A DNA stretch of 64,000 nucleotides from Bacteroidales bacterium (GTDB taxonomy: Bacteria > Bacteroidota > Bacteroidia > Bacteroidales > VadinHA17), in assembly GCA_003141895.1 (NCBI GenBank), contig PLNT01000012.1, positions 15,654 to 79,653 on the forward strand, in the 5' to 3' direction. Each line of letters starts with the position of its first letter. Within the stretch, counting starts at the first letter, position 1. The notes under the pieces are model-generated. The model was not told the DNA's origin. It was given only the letters and a program-made list of their open reading frames with translations, and made no database searches. Positions 55,205 to 63,861 of the stretch are shown here, piece by piece. The position numbers were made by a program, and so were the translations under genes.

Positions 55205-55238
55205 AAAACCCTGATATTTTAACTTACATCAGGGTTTT
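55205..55238 (+). terminator. Intrinsic terminator after the YncE-like gene
   Basis: AAAACCCTGAT (55205-55215) pairs perfectly with ATCAGGGTTTT (55228-55238) around a 12-base loop, with more T residues following. Confidence 0.9.
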
Positions 55239-55331
55239 TTGTTTTTGTTACGATGCCTACAATTTTGCGTCGGGCATACCACTATATCTTACTTTCACTT
55301 TTCCATTAATGTCATTTTAACATGTTTTTTC

Positions 55332-55976
55332 TTAATGATCTACACAACTACATTCTTTCCCCTTTGCCTTTTCAAAGGCTTCTTTACCTTCTGATATGGA
55401 AAAGTAAATAAGACCTGCAGTACCAATAATGTCGGCGTATGCAAAGCCTGTGAGTTCGTACACCAGACTTGATGCGAGAAGAACCAGTGACATATAGACA
55501 CAAATCCTGGTGCAACTGGCGTCGGCAATAATAGGCGCAGATTGTAACTTTTTGCCAATGCCTTTTTTTGAATTCATAAGCCAGACCATTACCAGTATTG
55601 AAACCAATGATATTATTACCCCCCAAAATGTAGCTTCTGGTTTGTGATGGTTAATGATATTTGAAATTATCCCTGCGATTAAACCAGCCGACAAAAGATA
55701 AAACGCTGTACCGGTAATTTTTAACGCTCTTATCTCGAATGTACTTGTGGGACTGTCTGGATTTTGTCTGATGCGTACTATCATCATCGCAATGCCGATA
55801 CCCGACATTACTTCAATAAAACTGTCAACACCGAAACCAAATAACGTAAGGGTTTCATCCTTATAACCTAATATCATTGATATTATTCCTTCAACAGTGT
55901 TGTAAAAGATAGTGAAAAGACTTAACCGGTAAGCCTGTTTATATAATCCTTTATCCATTGTTTCCATAATTTTCAA
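55332..55976 (-). CDS. Cation transporter (CDF-like membrane protein)
   Basis: 214 residues with about six membrane helices. LSLFTIFYNTVEGIISMILG and LTLFGFGVDSFIEVMSGIGIAMMIVRI resemble the CDF helix carrying the metal-binding Asp, and a second Asp site is near APIIADASCTR. The protein lacks the C-terminal cytoplasmic domain of full CDF pumps and ends with KGKECSCVDH, a Cys/His-rich tail that may bind metal. The family exports Zn2+ or related ions. Substrate not determined. Confidence 0.83.
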   Translation of the reverse strand: MKIMETMDKGLYKQAYRLSLFTIFYNTVEGIISMILGYKDETLTLFGFGVDSFIEVMSGIGIAMMIVRIRQNPDSPTSTFEIRALKITGTAFYLLSAGLIAGIISNIINHHKPEATFWGVIISLVSILVMVWLMNSKKGIGKKLQSAPIIADASCTRICVYMSLVLLASSLVYELTGFAYADIIGTAGLIYFSISEGKEAFEKAKGKECSCVDH

Positions 55977-56134
55977 GCATTCAATGCTCCTTTAACACTG
56001 AAGGAATGAATTCGTTCAATCTGAATCATTGCAACTCAGAGCTTGAATCTTTTTACGGTCGTGCATGCAGTTATGGTAAAGGAATTAACCAGGATTGAGG
56101 GAATGATCGCGACCATTCCTTACACTTTATCGCC

Positions 56135-57778
56135 TTAGTAAACTCTTATTCTTTGTGAGGCCATCTGCACCCCATTTCCAAATAATAGAACTTTATAGAT
56201 ACCTGAATCAAGGTTCATAGGAAATCTAATGCTGGTTGCTCCTGTGTCTATAAGTTGTTCGAACACCAGGTTGCCAGTTGTATCAGTTATTCTTACCAGT
56301 TCAGGAGTTAAAACATCAGACACCGTACCGGTATAAGTCAGGCTGATATTAATGACCCTGTGGACATGATTGGGAGATATATTCATTGTGACCGTAACAG
56401 GTACCGTAACAGGTGGAGTGACCGGAGGCGTGACCGGAGGCGTAACAGGAGAGGCAACCAGATTATTTGTCGTGGCTCTTGATGAAAAAGTTATAGCTAA
56501 TCCGCCTGCAGTTGATTGTAAGGGGTTGGTTGAAGGTTTGGTATATGACACAAGAACTATATCACCAAATTTTACTGCAGTTGCCAGCGATAACTGGGAC
56601 TTGCTGCCTGTAATTGCCACCGAACTTACCGCTGTAGTAACTCCATTTACTAATACCGTGTACGCCGAAGCAGCAGGGATTAATGTAGTGTTAAGAGCCA
56701 GATCATATGTCATTTCAAGCAGTGAAGGTGTGGCATTCTCAACAACTGTAGCGCCAATCACCGGGGCTGGAGCTACAGGGGGAGGAGGTGGTGGCGTTGA
56801 ACTAACATCATAAATCATTGCGCCAACCTGCCAGGAACCATTTTGATTTGTGGTTGCGGGTGATGAACCTGCTACCCAGGAAGCTTTTGTTGATAATCCT
56901 GTTTGAAAGTTAGATCCTAAATCAGTTCCATAGTTAAGTCTGGCTGTCGGAACTAAGGAAGTCACATCAATGAATTGTGGATCAAGTACAACAGAATGCA
57001 AATCATAGCCTAATGCTTGCCATTGTGAGAAGTTGAGCCATGAAGAACCATTATAGAAATGTGGACCACCACTTGTACTGTAGTATATATTATAATCACA
57101 GACAAGGCCGGATAAATCACCTGGCTCCTGGGCATATATCATTCCTTTTCCGGTAGTTGTGTAAAAAATGTTATTCTTAATCTTAGTTCCAGCAGATGCA
57201 GTCTTACCATTATCGGGATTTAAAGAAATGTAGATAAAAGCGTTTGCAGAACTTATGTTATCGAAAAAGGTATTGTTATAAATTGGAACACCATTCATTC
57301 CTTTAACTCTTACGTGTACTTGTGAATTTCTAACAATATTATATGCAAATCCTCCGGATGTGAAAGTCATGTTTCCAGTAGATGAATTACCTGATTTAAA
57401 CACCGCTGCATATGGGGTTTTATCAAGGTAGTTATATTCAACAATTTGATTTTTATTGTATCCAAGTAAGAGAGCTTCTGTTTCAACAACACCAGCACTA
57501 TTCCATGTAATTTTATTACCCGTTATAACCTCCCCATCTAAATTATTATCTGAAGTTGATGGTGCTTCAGCACCTGCTGAAAGCATATGAGCTACAGTAT
57601 TTACACATGTAATAGAGTTATTCCGGAATGAAAAAGTAGTTGGACTTGACCAGTTTATTAATATTCCAGTCCAAGCTGGATCATTATTTATATAAGTCTG
57701 TCCTTCAATATTAAGAATTGTTTGGGAGGAAACTACTGAGCTAATTAAAAGAAATAATATTATTAAATACTTCCTCAT
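56135..57778 (-). CDS. Secreted beta-helix protein with SwmB-like domain and type IX-like C-terminus
   Basis: 547 residues. The signal peptide ends SSVVSSQ. Residues about 20-330 look like a right-handed beta-helix (NNSITCVNTVAHML, GNKITWNSAGV, NTFFDNISSANAFIYI, NNIFYTTTGKGMIYA). A Pro-rich linker follows, then a SwmB-like domain (PSLLEMTYDLALNTTLIPAASAYTVLVNG). A PVTPPVTPP linker leads to a C-terminal beta-sandwich (LVRITDTTGNLVFEQ ... GIYKVLLFGNG ... QRIRVY) that resembles type IX sorting domains. Surface display or secretion by the type IX system is likely. Substrate or ligand unknown. Confidence 0.8.
   Translation of the reverse strand: MRKYLIILFLLISSVVSSQTILNIEGQTYINNDPAWTGILINWSSPTTFSFRNNSITCVNTVAHMLSAGAEAPSTSDNNLDGEVITGNKITWNSAGVVETEALLLGYNKNQIVEYNYLDKTPYAAVFKSGNSSTGNMTFTSGGFAYNIVRNSQVHVRVKGMNGVPIYNNTFFDNISSANAFIYISLNPDNGKTASAGTKIKNNIFYTTTGKGMIYAQEPGDLSGLVCDYNIYYSTSGGPHFYNGSSWLNFSQWQALGYDLHSVVLDPQFIDVTSLVPTARLNYGTDLGSNFQTGLSTKASWVAGSSPATTNQNGSWQVGAMIYDVSSTPPPPPPVAPAPVIGATVVENATPSLLEMTYDLALNTTLIPAASAYTVLVNGVTTAVSSVAITGSKSQLSLATAVKFGDIVLVSYTKPSTNPLQSTAGGLAITFSSRATTNNLVASPVTPPVTPPVTPPVTVPVTVTMNISPNHVHRVINISLTYTGTVSDVLTPELVRITDTTGNLVFEQLIDTGATSIRFPMNLDSGIYKVLLFGNGVQMASQRIRVY
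56394..56456 (-). repeat. Coding direct repeats for the PVT linker
   Basis: Short tandem units of the GGAGGCGTGACC kind encode PVTPPVTPPVTPPVTVPVTV-type linker sequence in the secreted protein. They are not intergenic and not CRISPR-like. Confidence 0.7.
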
Positions 57779-58077
57779 AAACGAAATAATCTAAGATAAT
57801 TACTCAATTGCATTAAAATAACGTCCATTTGTTGAATTTGTTTTATGCCTGTCACATTATTGTTAATCCACGAACAAAAATTCAAGCAAAATATTTATGC
57901 AAAATTTTAGTAATATTACTCCTTATACGAGAATTCCTTTGAATAACTTAGTGAATTCCGTTTTGTTTAAAAATATAAGAATTAATTTTATCAAGTAAAA
58001 TAAAAAGATATCAGATTCTCTCAATCAATATTATAATATAGATACTAAAATTATCACTCGTATTAAATTTTCTACTT

Positions 58078-59550
58078 ATGCTCTTTAACTCCATTATCTA
58101 TATTCTCTTCCTGAGCATTGTTGTATTAGCCTTCTACATATTTCCCAGCAGAATCAGATGGATCTGGTTACTAATTGCGAGCGTTGGTTATTATCTTTCT
58201 TTTATACCAATATTTATTCTATTACTGGGCGGATTAACTGTCATTAATTATTTTCTGGCTAAATGGTTAGCAAAGATCCCCGAAGAAAAGACCAGTGTTT
58301 TATTTATTCTGGCTATTTTAATTAACTTATTGGTCCTTTCCTTTTTCAAATATTTCAATATTCTATTCCCCGGTAATCAAATACATTTGTACAGTGTTAG
58401 TTTATTTATTGGCAATGAGCCGATAAATAAAATGATTTTGCCATTGGGATTATCTTATTTTACATTTACATTATTAAGCTATTTGATTGAGATTAAAAGA
58501 AAAAACATCCTACCAGAAAAGCATTTTGGGTATTTTTCACTTTATCTGTTTTTCTTTCCCAAAATAGCCCAGGGGCCAATAGAAAGACCCCAACAACTGA
58601 TTCCTCAATTGCATCAGAATCGACGTTTTAATTACACTATGTTAGTCGAAGGATTGAAATTAATGTTATGGGGTTACTTTAAGAAATTAGTCGTCGCAGA
58701 CCGGTTGGCCATCTATGTAAATGCAATTTATAATAATAGTGAAAAACATAATGGAACCACACTCCTGGTAGCAACGATATTCTATGCGTTCCAAATATAT
58801 GCAGACTTTTCAGGATATACGGATATTGCACGCGGGTCAGCAAAATTATTCGGATTCGATCTGATGGATAATTTTAAAAGACCCTATTTTGCTACATCAA
58901 TAAAAGAATTCTGGAACCGTTGGCATATTACATTTTCTACCTGGCTTCGGGATTATATATTTCTGCCCCTGGCATATTACCTGTCAGGCAGGATGAAAAA
59001 AACCAGTTATCTTTTTATTTCAACTGAAAATTGGATTTATTTGATTGTAAGCATTACAACTTTCGGAATTTGTGGAATTTGGCACGGGGTGGGATGGAAT
59101 TATTTATTTTGGGGTGTTTTATTTGGCATATACCTGACTTATTCAAACTGGGCTAAGGGTTTTCATAAAAACTTAAGAAAACTACTTCATGTCAAAAAAA
59201 CCTCTCCTTATCTGCTATTTTATAAAATGCTGACCACCTTTATGCTTGTTTTATTGGGATGGGTCTTTTTCAGGGCTGCCACATTAACGGAAGCAACTAA
59301 AATTATTGGGAAAATATTTACTTCTGCCGGAGCTGTTTTCTATCATTCCCCATATGACTTAATCTATTCAATTATTGGAATTTTATTATTGATTATTCTT
59401 GACTCTAAACGGGAATTTTTTAATAATCGATTTTCGATACTGTATAGTCGGTATCAAGGTGTTCGAATTGCAGGTATTGTTACTATAGTCATAATCATTC
59501 TCCTTATTGGTGTCTTTGATGGAGGGCAATTTATTTATTTCCAATATTAA
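58078..59550 (+). CDS. MBOAT-family O-acyltransferase (AlgI/DltB-like)
   Basis: 490 residues with about ten to twelve membrane helices. The MBOAT signatures are FPKIAQGPIERPQQLIPQL, DFSGYTDIARGSAKLFGFDLMDNF, FWNRWHITFSTWLRDYIFLPL and GICGIWHGVGWNYLFWG, with the catalytic His at residue 336. The family transfers acyl groups, usually acetyl, across the inner membrane to exopolysaccharides or teichoic acids. The SGNH-like partner gene starts 14 bases after its stop. No glycan synthesis cluster is beside it, so the acceptor is unknown. Confidence 0.92.
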   Translation: MLFNSIIYILFLSIVVLAFYIFPSRIRWIWLLIASVGYYLSFIPIFILLLGGLTVINYFLAKWLAKIPEEKTSVLFILAILINLLVLSFFKYFNILFPGNQIHLYSVSLFIGNEPINKMILPLGLSYFTFTLLSYLIEIKRKNILPEKHFGYFSLYLFFFPKIAQGPIERPQQLIPQLHQNRRFNYTMLVEGLKLMLWGYFKKLVVADRLAIYVNAIYNNSEKHNGTTLLVATIFYAFQIYADFSGYTDIARGSAKLFGFDLMDNFKRPYFATSIKEFWNRWHITFSTWLRDYIFLPLAYYLSGRMKKTSYLFISTENWIYLIVSITTFGICGIWHGVGWNYLFWGVLFGIYLTYSNWAKGFHKNLRKLLHVKKTSPYLLFYKMLTTFMLVLLGWVFFRAATLTEATKIIGKIFTSAGAVFYHSPYDLIYSIIGILLLIILDSKREFFNNRFSILYSRYQGVRIAGIVTIVIIILLIGVFDGGQFIYFQY

Positions 59551-59564
59551 TTCCGGATTTTCTT

Positions 59565-60497
59565 ATGGAAAGGTCTTATATAAATCAAGTAGTCCGATTC
59601 TTCTTAAGATTAGTTTTGATTTTATTCCTTGTACTAATTATTGATCGGGGAGTTGGAATGATTCTAAGTCATTACTATTTCCATCAGCATCGTGGTGAAG
59701 AATCCAAAATTACCTTTATTATTGATAGTACTGTTGCTGATGTTGTTATTTTTGGTTCTTCCCGTGCTGATCATCACTATGTCCCTGAAATTTTTGAAAA
59801 CAGACTTCATTATTCTTGTTTCAACGCAGGCGCGGATGGCAACTACCTTTTATATAGTTATGCTCTTTTTAATACTATTGTAAAGCGATATAGCCCAAAA
59901 TTAATAATTTTTGATATCAGGCCATATGAACTTGGGAATATTGCATCTGAATATGATAGATTGTCTATTTTACTTCCTTATTATCAGAAGTATCCTGAAA
60001 TCAGACATGTAATTGAATTAAGGGGGCCATTTGAAAAGTTCAAACACATTTCCTATATCTACTCTTATAATTCTTTGATATTTCAAATCCTGAAAGGGAA
60101 TCTTGGTTCTGGTAAGTCTGAGGGACCGGAATTAAAGGGATATACTCCTCTTAATAAAACAATGGTGCCTGAAAAAATCGGAACCTGGGATATTTGTGAT
60201 ATTCCTGTTGATAATAATAAGGTTAATCTCGTTAAAGATATTATATCAACCTGTAAAAAAAAGAATATTGAACTGATTTTCGTACATTCTCCGATCTGGA
60301 TAACAATGCAGAAAAGTAATTGTCATAACATACTGGCTGATATCTGTTCTGAAAATGGTATACGTTATATAGATATGTCAAATGACTCAACTTTTATAAA
60401 CAGGCCTGACTATTTTGAAGATATAAGTCATCTGAATGATAAAGGAGCAAGGATCTTCTCGAATATGCTTTCAGATAAAATTAGTCATCCTTATTAA
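59565..60497 (+). CDS. SGNH/DltD-like membrane-anchored partner of the MBOAT protein
   Basis: 310 residues. One N-terminal membrane helix (FFLRLVLILFLVLIIDRGVG) is followed by an extracytoplasmic SGNH-like domain. VVIFGSSRADHHYVPEIF holds the nucleophile Ser (65 or 66), CFNAGADGNYLLYSY may be the Asn/Gly oxyanion block, and DISHLND supplies Asp286 and His289. Pairs of an MBOAT membrane acyltransferase with such a protein (AlgI-AlgX/AlgJ, DltB-DltD) complete acyl transfer to a surface polymer. The two genes form an operon. The polymer is not known. Confidence 0.85.
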   Translation: MERSYINQVVRFFLRLVLILFLVLIIDRGVGMILSHYYFHQHRGEESKITFIIDSTVADVVIFGSSRADHHYVPEIFENRLHYSCFNAGADGNYLLYSYALFNTIVKRYSPKLIIFDIRPYELGNIASEYDRLSILLPYYQKYPEIRHVIELRGPFEKFKHISYIYSYNSLIFQILKGNLGSGKSEGPELKGYTPLNKTMVPEKIGTWDICDIPVDNNKVNLVKDIISTCKKKNIELIFVHSPIWITMQKSNCHNILADICSENGIRYIDMSNDSTFINRPDYFEDISHLNDKGARIFSNMLSDKISHPY

Positions 60498-60529
60498 CAA
60501 TAAGCTGTTGGGGTTACTTTCATAAAAAA

Positions 60530-60562
60530 AGCGCATTCAGTCAGTATCTGTCTGTTTGCGCT
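60530..60562 (-). terminator. tRNA-type terminator hairpin
   Basis: AGCGCAAACAG on the minus strand (60562-60552) pairs with CTGAATGCGCT (60540-60530) apart from two mismatches, followed by U residues from the A-run at 60524-60530. The arms share CGCAAACAG/CTGAATGCG with the tRNA-Gln terminator at 43056-43091. Confidence 0.7.
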
Positions 60563-60570
60563 TGTTTTCA

Positions 60571-60594
60571 TGGTAGCCCCACCAGAACTCAAAC
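60571..60594 (-). other. tRNA 3'-end fragment, probable recombination site (att)
   Basis: On the minus strand the sequence reads GTTTGAGTTCTGGTGGGGCT then ACCA. This is a T-loop, T-stem 3' strand and acceptor 3' strand with terminal CCA. The 5' half of the T-stem is absent; the bases just beyond (TGGC) do not pair, and there is no anticodon arm. A tRNA terminator follows on its 3' side and a tyrosine recombinase gene begins 80 bases away. That is the arrangement left when an element inserts at a tRNA 3' end. Confidence 0.65.
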
Positions 60595-60616
60595 GCCATA
60601 AATATATGTCTTAAAC

Positions 60617-60647
60617 CTTGGATATATCTGATTATTAGTTATATTTG
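60617..60647 (+). promoter_or_regulatory. Promoter of the recombinase gene
   Basis: CTTG at 60617-60620 as -33 and TATATTTG at 60640-60647 as -7, separated by 19 bases, fit the Bacteroidetes consensus well. The ATG lies 26 bases downstream. Confidence 0.6.
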
Positions 60648-60673
60648 CTGGGGTACAATACTGGGGTACAATT
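60648..60673 (+). repeat. Tandem 13-bp repeat before the recombinase start codon
   Basis: CTGGGGTACAATA at 60648-60660 is repeated as CTGGGGTACAATT at 60661-60673, directly adjoining the ATG. The repeats overlay the expected transcription start and leader. They may be recombinase arm sites or an operator. Confidence 0.8.
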
Positions 60674-62155
60674 ATGGCAAGATTATTTACAACATCACGG
60701 TGGCTAAGAAGTCATGGCGGCAAAAATGGTCATCAGGTATTCATTCGTGTTCGGATGCATAACGGATTTGTTACAGAGATACCTGTGTATGATTATGTTA
60801 ATTATACAAAACTTCCCATTTGTGTAAAAAAAGAACATTGGAACAAAGGTCATGTAATGGGAGGCAAATACCATATTCCCACTCACGAAGTAAATCTCCT
60901 GCTTGCGAAAGTTGAACGCAATGTCAGGGACTCTGTTAATGAACTGACTGAAAAGAACATTCAGATTAAACGTGATAATATCATCCGACTTACCTACATA
61001 AATGAGGAAAATGCAAAAGAAAATGAGCGCAAGATTGCTTCTGGTGAAATAATTGTGAATGAAGACGGGGGAGCGTTCGCCAGTCATGAGGAATTTGTTG
61101 AATTCATTGAACAAAGCGATGACCCTAAATTCGATACGTTAAAAAAATCAATGGGCATATACAAAAAGGAGTATATATTAGACTTCTGGGATGATTTTAT
61201 TAAGGATTGTGCACCAAATTCGTATACAGCACCCCGTCATGCAATCGAAGAATATATTAATAACTCAGGCGATAATTGCAAGGCTATTGATTTCTCTGCC
61301 CAGTGGCTGGAGCGATTTTTCAAACATATTATTGAGAATGGGTTCTCTTTTCGCAAGGATGGAAAGGAAAGAAAACCATATACCATAACAACCGTTGCAA
61401 AATATCACAAACACTTGACGGCTTTTGGTGACTTTCTATTCGAGGATTTAAAATTAATTAATAATCAAGACTATCGCAGATTTAACCTGAAGAAAAAGGC
61501 AAAAAAGAAATCTTTGATAAAATATAACCCTGAGCCATATATCAATACTCATGCTCTTTACAAGAAGGAATTTGACTGGTTCTATTCTTTTATATTCGAG
61601 AATAAGCAACTGGGGGTTGTACGGGACATGTTCATATTACAGGTCTGGCTTGGCGGTCTAAGACAGAGTGATTTTTACGGTATTTCAGATATCAATTTTC
61701 ATAGAGATTCTACTGGAAATTATAAGGTTTGGTTTGAACAAAAAAAGACTGACGATGATGTTCTCAATATCGTAAACCAAAATTATCTGATTCCAATTCT
61801 TGAAAAATATCCTAATGGCTTTAACGAATTTCCTGCAGTGAATGAATATAATAAATTACTCAAGACTTCCGCAGAAAAAGCAGGTCTGAAACGAGAACTG
61901 AAATTCAGACGTGAATTCGCTAAGGACAAGGAAGCGACCATTGAATGGCATCCGATTTATAAGAAAATTTGTAATAAATGGGCAAGGAATTGTGCTGTTT
62001 CCATATTGGCTGAATTAGGTTATCCTGATGATAGAATTAGTAAGTTCACTGGACACAGAGACCTCGAAATGATAAAACATTATAAGCAAATTCACCAAAA
62101 GGAGATAAACACCATGATGGAAGAGGTAAGACCTGAGCAAGTGAAGGAATTGTGA
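60674..62155 (+). CDS. Site-specific tyrosine recombinase (integrase)
   Basis: 493 residues. It has an N-terminal arm-binding-like region, a SAM-like core-binding domain (about 170-280) and a catalytic domain. Visible catalytic residues: Arg330 in WLGGLRQSD, a Lys in QKKTDDD, Arg438 in KWARNCAV (the usual HxxR His is Lys435), His461 in TGH and the nucleophile Tyr470 in KHYKQ. Such integrases insert elements at tRNA ends. It reads away from the tRNA fragment at 60571. It appears complete, so the element may still be mobile. Confidence 0.92.
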   Translation: MARLFTTSRWLRSHGGKNGHQVFIRVRMHNGFVTEIPVYDYVNYTKLPICVKKEHWNKGHVMGGKYHIPTHEVNLLLAKVERNVRDSVNELTEKNIQIKRDNIIRLTYINEENAKENERKIASGEIIVNEDGGAFASHEEFVEFIEQSDDPKFDTLKKSMGIYKKEYILDFWDDFIKDCAPNSYTAPRHAIEEYINNSGDNCKAIDFSAQWLERFFKHIIENGFSFRKDGKERKPYTITTVAKYHKHLTAFGDFLFEDLKLINNQDYRRFNLKKKAKKKSLIKYNPEPYINTHALYKKEFDWFYSFIFENKQLGVVRDMFILQVWLGGLRQSDFYGISDINFHRDSTGNYKVWFEQKKTDDDVLNIVNQNYLIPILEKYPNGFNEFPAVNEYNKLLKTSAEKAGLKRELKFRREFAKDKEATIEWHPIYKKICNKWARNCAVSILAELGYPDDRISKFTGHRDLEMIKHYKQIHQKEINTMMEEVRPEQVKEL

Positions 62156-62462
62156 AAACAACCATCCGAATTTCCAGATATTTCTAAAATATTTTAAAAA
62201 AAATATTAACTGCGTTCCTGAAGAACCTCGATGTTTTCTCTGAAGAATATAAAATTTTATAATTTTTTATAGTCGGACTTTTTTCCCGTCTGATGAAAAT
62301 TTTCAGAATTTTAGTTCGACCCTTTTCTTGCCCCACCACTCCCCCCTGTAACTGCTTGACGGGCAGGGGGGAGGGTCTCGGAGGATACCCTCTCCCCCCT
62401 TGTATCTCGTACATTGTCACTTTCACAATGTTCAGTATTTATCTTAACAAATCACCTGTCCT
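62156..62462. other. Spacer with GC-rich palindromic repeat
   Basis: 307 bases after the recombinase gene. It contains the repeat at 62333-62401. A minus-strand frame over it (62184-62426) is rich in Pro/Gly only because of the repeat. No gene was supported. Confidence 0.5.
62333..62401. repeat. GC-rich palindromic repeat
   Basis: CCACCACTCCCCCCTGTAAC, then GGGCAGGGGGGAGGG and ACCCTCTCCCCCCTTG. It is a member of the CCCC/GGGG family, here inside the presumed mobile element. Confidence 0.55.
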
Positions 62463-62882
62463 ATGAAAGCACAAGACTTCTATAATTTTGACTCAGCAAT
62501 ACTGGGTTTAAACAATCTATACTACACCATTGGGAGGGATAGTTTCTTCATAAAATCTGAGTGTATTCTTGCCACCAATAAAATTGTGACCATTGGAAAA
62601 ACATATGCGCTCTTTGAGTATCAATCGGGGAAATGTGTCAGAGTTACGGATGTGAAATTACTGGATGTTTATTACAATGAAGATGCAGTGCACATGATTG
62701 TACAAGACGTAAAATCGCAGCAAACTTTTACTATTGTCCAGCATGTGGATGGTGAAGAGGTTTATTGTACGTCAATCGTTGTGGATTTGGACTATTTTAT
62801 TGACCAGTTGAACCTGAAGGCAATAAAACAATACTGCGGGAATTGTAAAGTAGCCGAGAAACACCGTTCAAAGTCTTTTTAA
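62463..62882 (+). CDS. Protein of unknown function with C-terminal CGNC motif
   Basis: 139 residues, no signal peptide or membrane segment. Mostly predicted beta strands (ILATNKIVTIGKTYALFEY, VRVTDVKLLDVYYNE, VHMIVQDVKSQQTFTIVQHV) with a final YCGNCKVAEKHRSK tail, in which the two Cys residues could bind metal or form a disulfide. I do not recognise the family. It is the first gene after the recombinase, in the probable element cargo. Confidence 0.6.
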   Translation: MKAQDFYNFDSAILGLNNLYYTIGRDSFFIKSECILATNKIVTIGKTYALFEYQSGKCVRVTDVKLLDVYYNEDAVHMIVQDVKSQQTFTIVQHVDGEEVYCTSIVVDLDYFIDQLNLKAIKQYCGNCKVAEKHRSKSF

Positions 62883-62940
62883 CTGAGACTCAATACATCC
62901 AGAAGATATAGTGTAATTCGCAAGGTCGGTGGGAAATATG

Positions 62941-63309
62941 TTAATATTTCAACTTACCGCTACTCAAGGGTATCATAATTGAGTCATTCCCTTTAATTGC
63001 CATAACTTTACTGCTCATTTCAAATTCAGTAGTCGGTACTTCATGAAAAAACGCAATTGTAATATCTGTATTAAAGTTTTTCTCTGAATCCAAATCTGCC
63101 TTTGCCCAGTATAGAACTCCGTCACCCGAAGTTAATATCATCACTTTTTCACCGTTAGTTGACCCCAATATTTTCAGGTTCACAAATCCATCACCATAAA
63201 CATCCCTTGTGAGATACCACTGAGAAGTTGAGATACTAAGGGTGGCATCATCTTTTTTAGTACATGCCGTGAATGCAATAATAACAAGAAGAACTATTAA
63301 CTTTTTCAT
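62941..63309 (-). CDS. Small lipoprotein of unknown function
   Basis: 122 residues with a lipoprotein signal ending FTACTKKD (Cys16). The remainder is strand-rich (LSISTSQWYLTRDVYGDGFVNLKILG, DITIAFFHEVPTTEFEMSSK) and has no catalytic motif I recognise. Located in the outer membrane or periplasm. It and the next lipoprotein gene point the same way and could share control. Confidence 0.65.
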   Translation of the reverse strand: MKKLIVLLVIIAFTACTKKDDATLSISTSQWYLTRDVYGDGFVNLKILGSTNGEKVMILTSGDGVLYWAKADLDSEKNFNTDITIAFFHEVPTTEFEMSSKVMAIKGNDSIMIPLSSGKLKY

Positions 63310-63417
63310 GGGGTGTTATTTTTAAAGTATTTCGTTTAAACGGGATATTTGACTTTATTACTTAACCCACCTATTCACGATGGGAGTCAGAGGTGATGAT
63401 ATGCTGTTAGTAACCGA

Positions 63418-63861
63418 CTATTTTATTTTTCTAAATGTCAGAATAGATTTCTTTGTATCTATGTACTGTGAAAACTTTCCAACGGTGATTATCAACGTTG
63501 CCTCATCAAACTTGAAGAGGTAATTTCCACCATTGTAAGAACTTGAAAGTCCATCGACCATGTGAATGCTATCGGAGGTTATTTTGTAGGAGTAACCAGT
63601 GCTTCCTAAAACAGGAAGGCGATATCCGTTTCTTATTTCGTAACCACGTTGTAGCCATGCAACACCTGTGTTTTCGTTTGAGTTAAAAATAAGTGTATCA
63701 GATAAGGTATTAGCCTCAACCCATGAACCAACAAGTCCTTGGGGTAATGTACTTGGGTCAGGGAAGAAGGTTTCATCTTTCTGGCATGATACAAATAGTA
63801 TACACGGAAATAAAGCAACTGCTAAAAGCAGTAAACATTTTTTTAAAGATTGTGGTTTCAT
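63418..63861 (-). CDS. Lipocalin-like lipoprotein
   Basis: 147 residues. The signal peptide ends with lipobox FVSC (Cys26). The body starts LVGSWVEANTLSDTLIFNSN and ends LIITVGKFSQYIDTKKSILTFRKIK, the pattern of short lipocalin-like beta-barrels common in Bacteroidetes lipoproteins. Function unknown. Its start is upstream of the other lipoprotein gene by about 110 bases. Confidence 0.7.
   Translation of the reverse strand: MKPQSLKKCLLLLAVALFPCILFVSCQKDETFFPDPSTLPQGLVGSWVEANTLSDTLIFNSNENTGVAWLQRGYEIRNGYRLPVLGSTGYSYKITSDSIHMVDGLSSSYNGGNYLFKFDEATLIITVGKFSQYIDTKKSILTFRKIK

Noticed and set aside
56394-56456. Short direct repeats that could be taken for a CRISPR-like array.
   Set aside because: They are in frame inside the secreted protein gene and encode a PVT/PP linker. 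There are no unique spacers or cas genes.
43056-60594. The tRNA-Gln terminator and the terminator at 60.5 kb share both stem arms, as if they were the two ends of one 17-kb element.
   Set aside because: The interval contains core genes (fbaA, tsaB, efp, tyrS), and the tRNA fragment at 60571 differs from the tRNA-Gln 3' end. The shared arms more likely reflect similar tRNA terminators.
62184-62426. An 80-codon minus-strand frame after the recombinase.
   Set aside because: Its Pro/Gly-rich part comes from the GC-rich palindromic repeat, and the rest is low-complexity.
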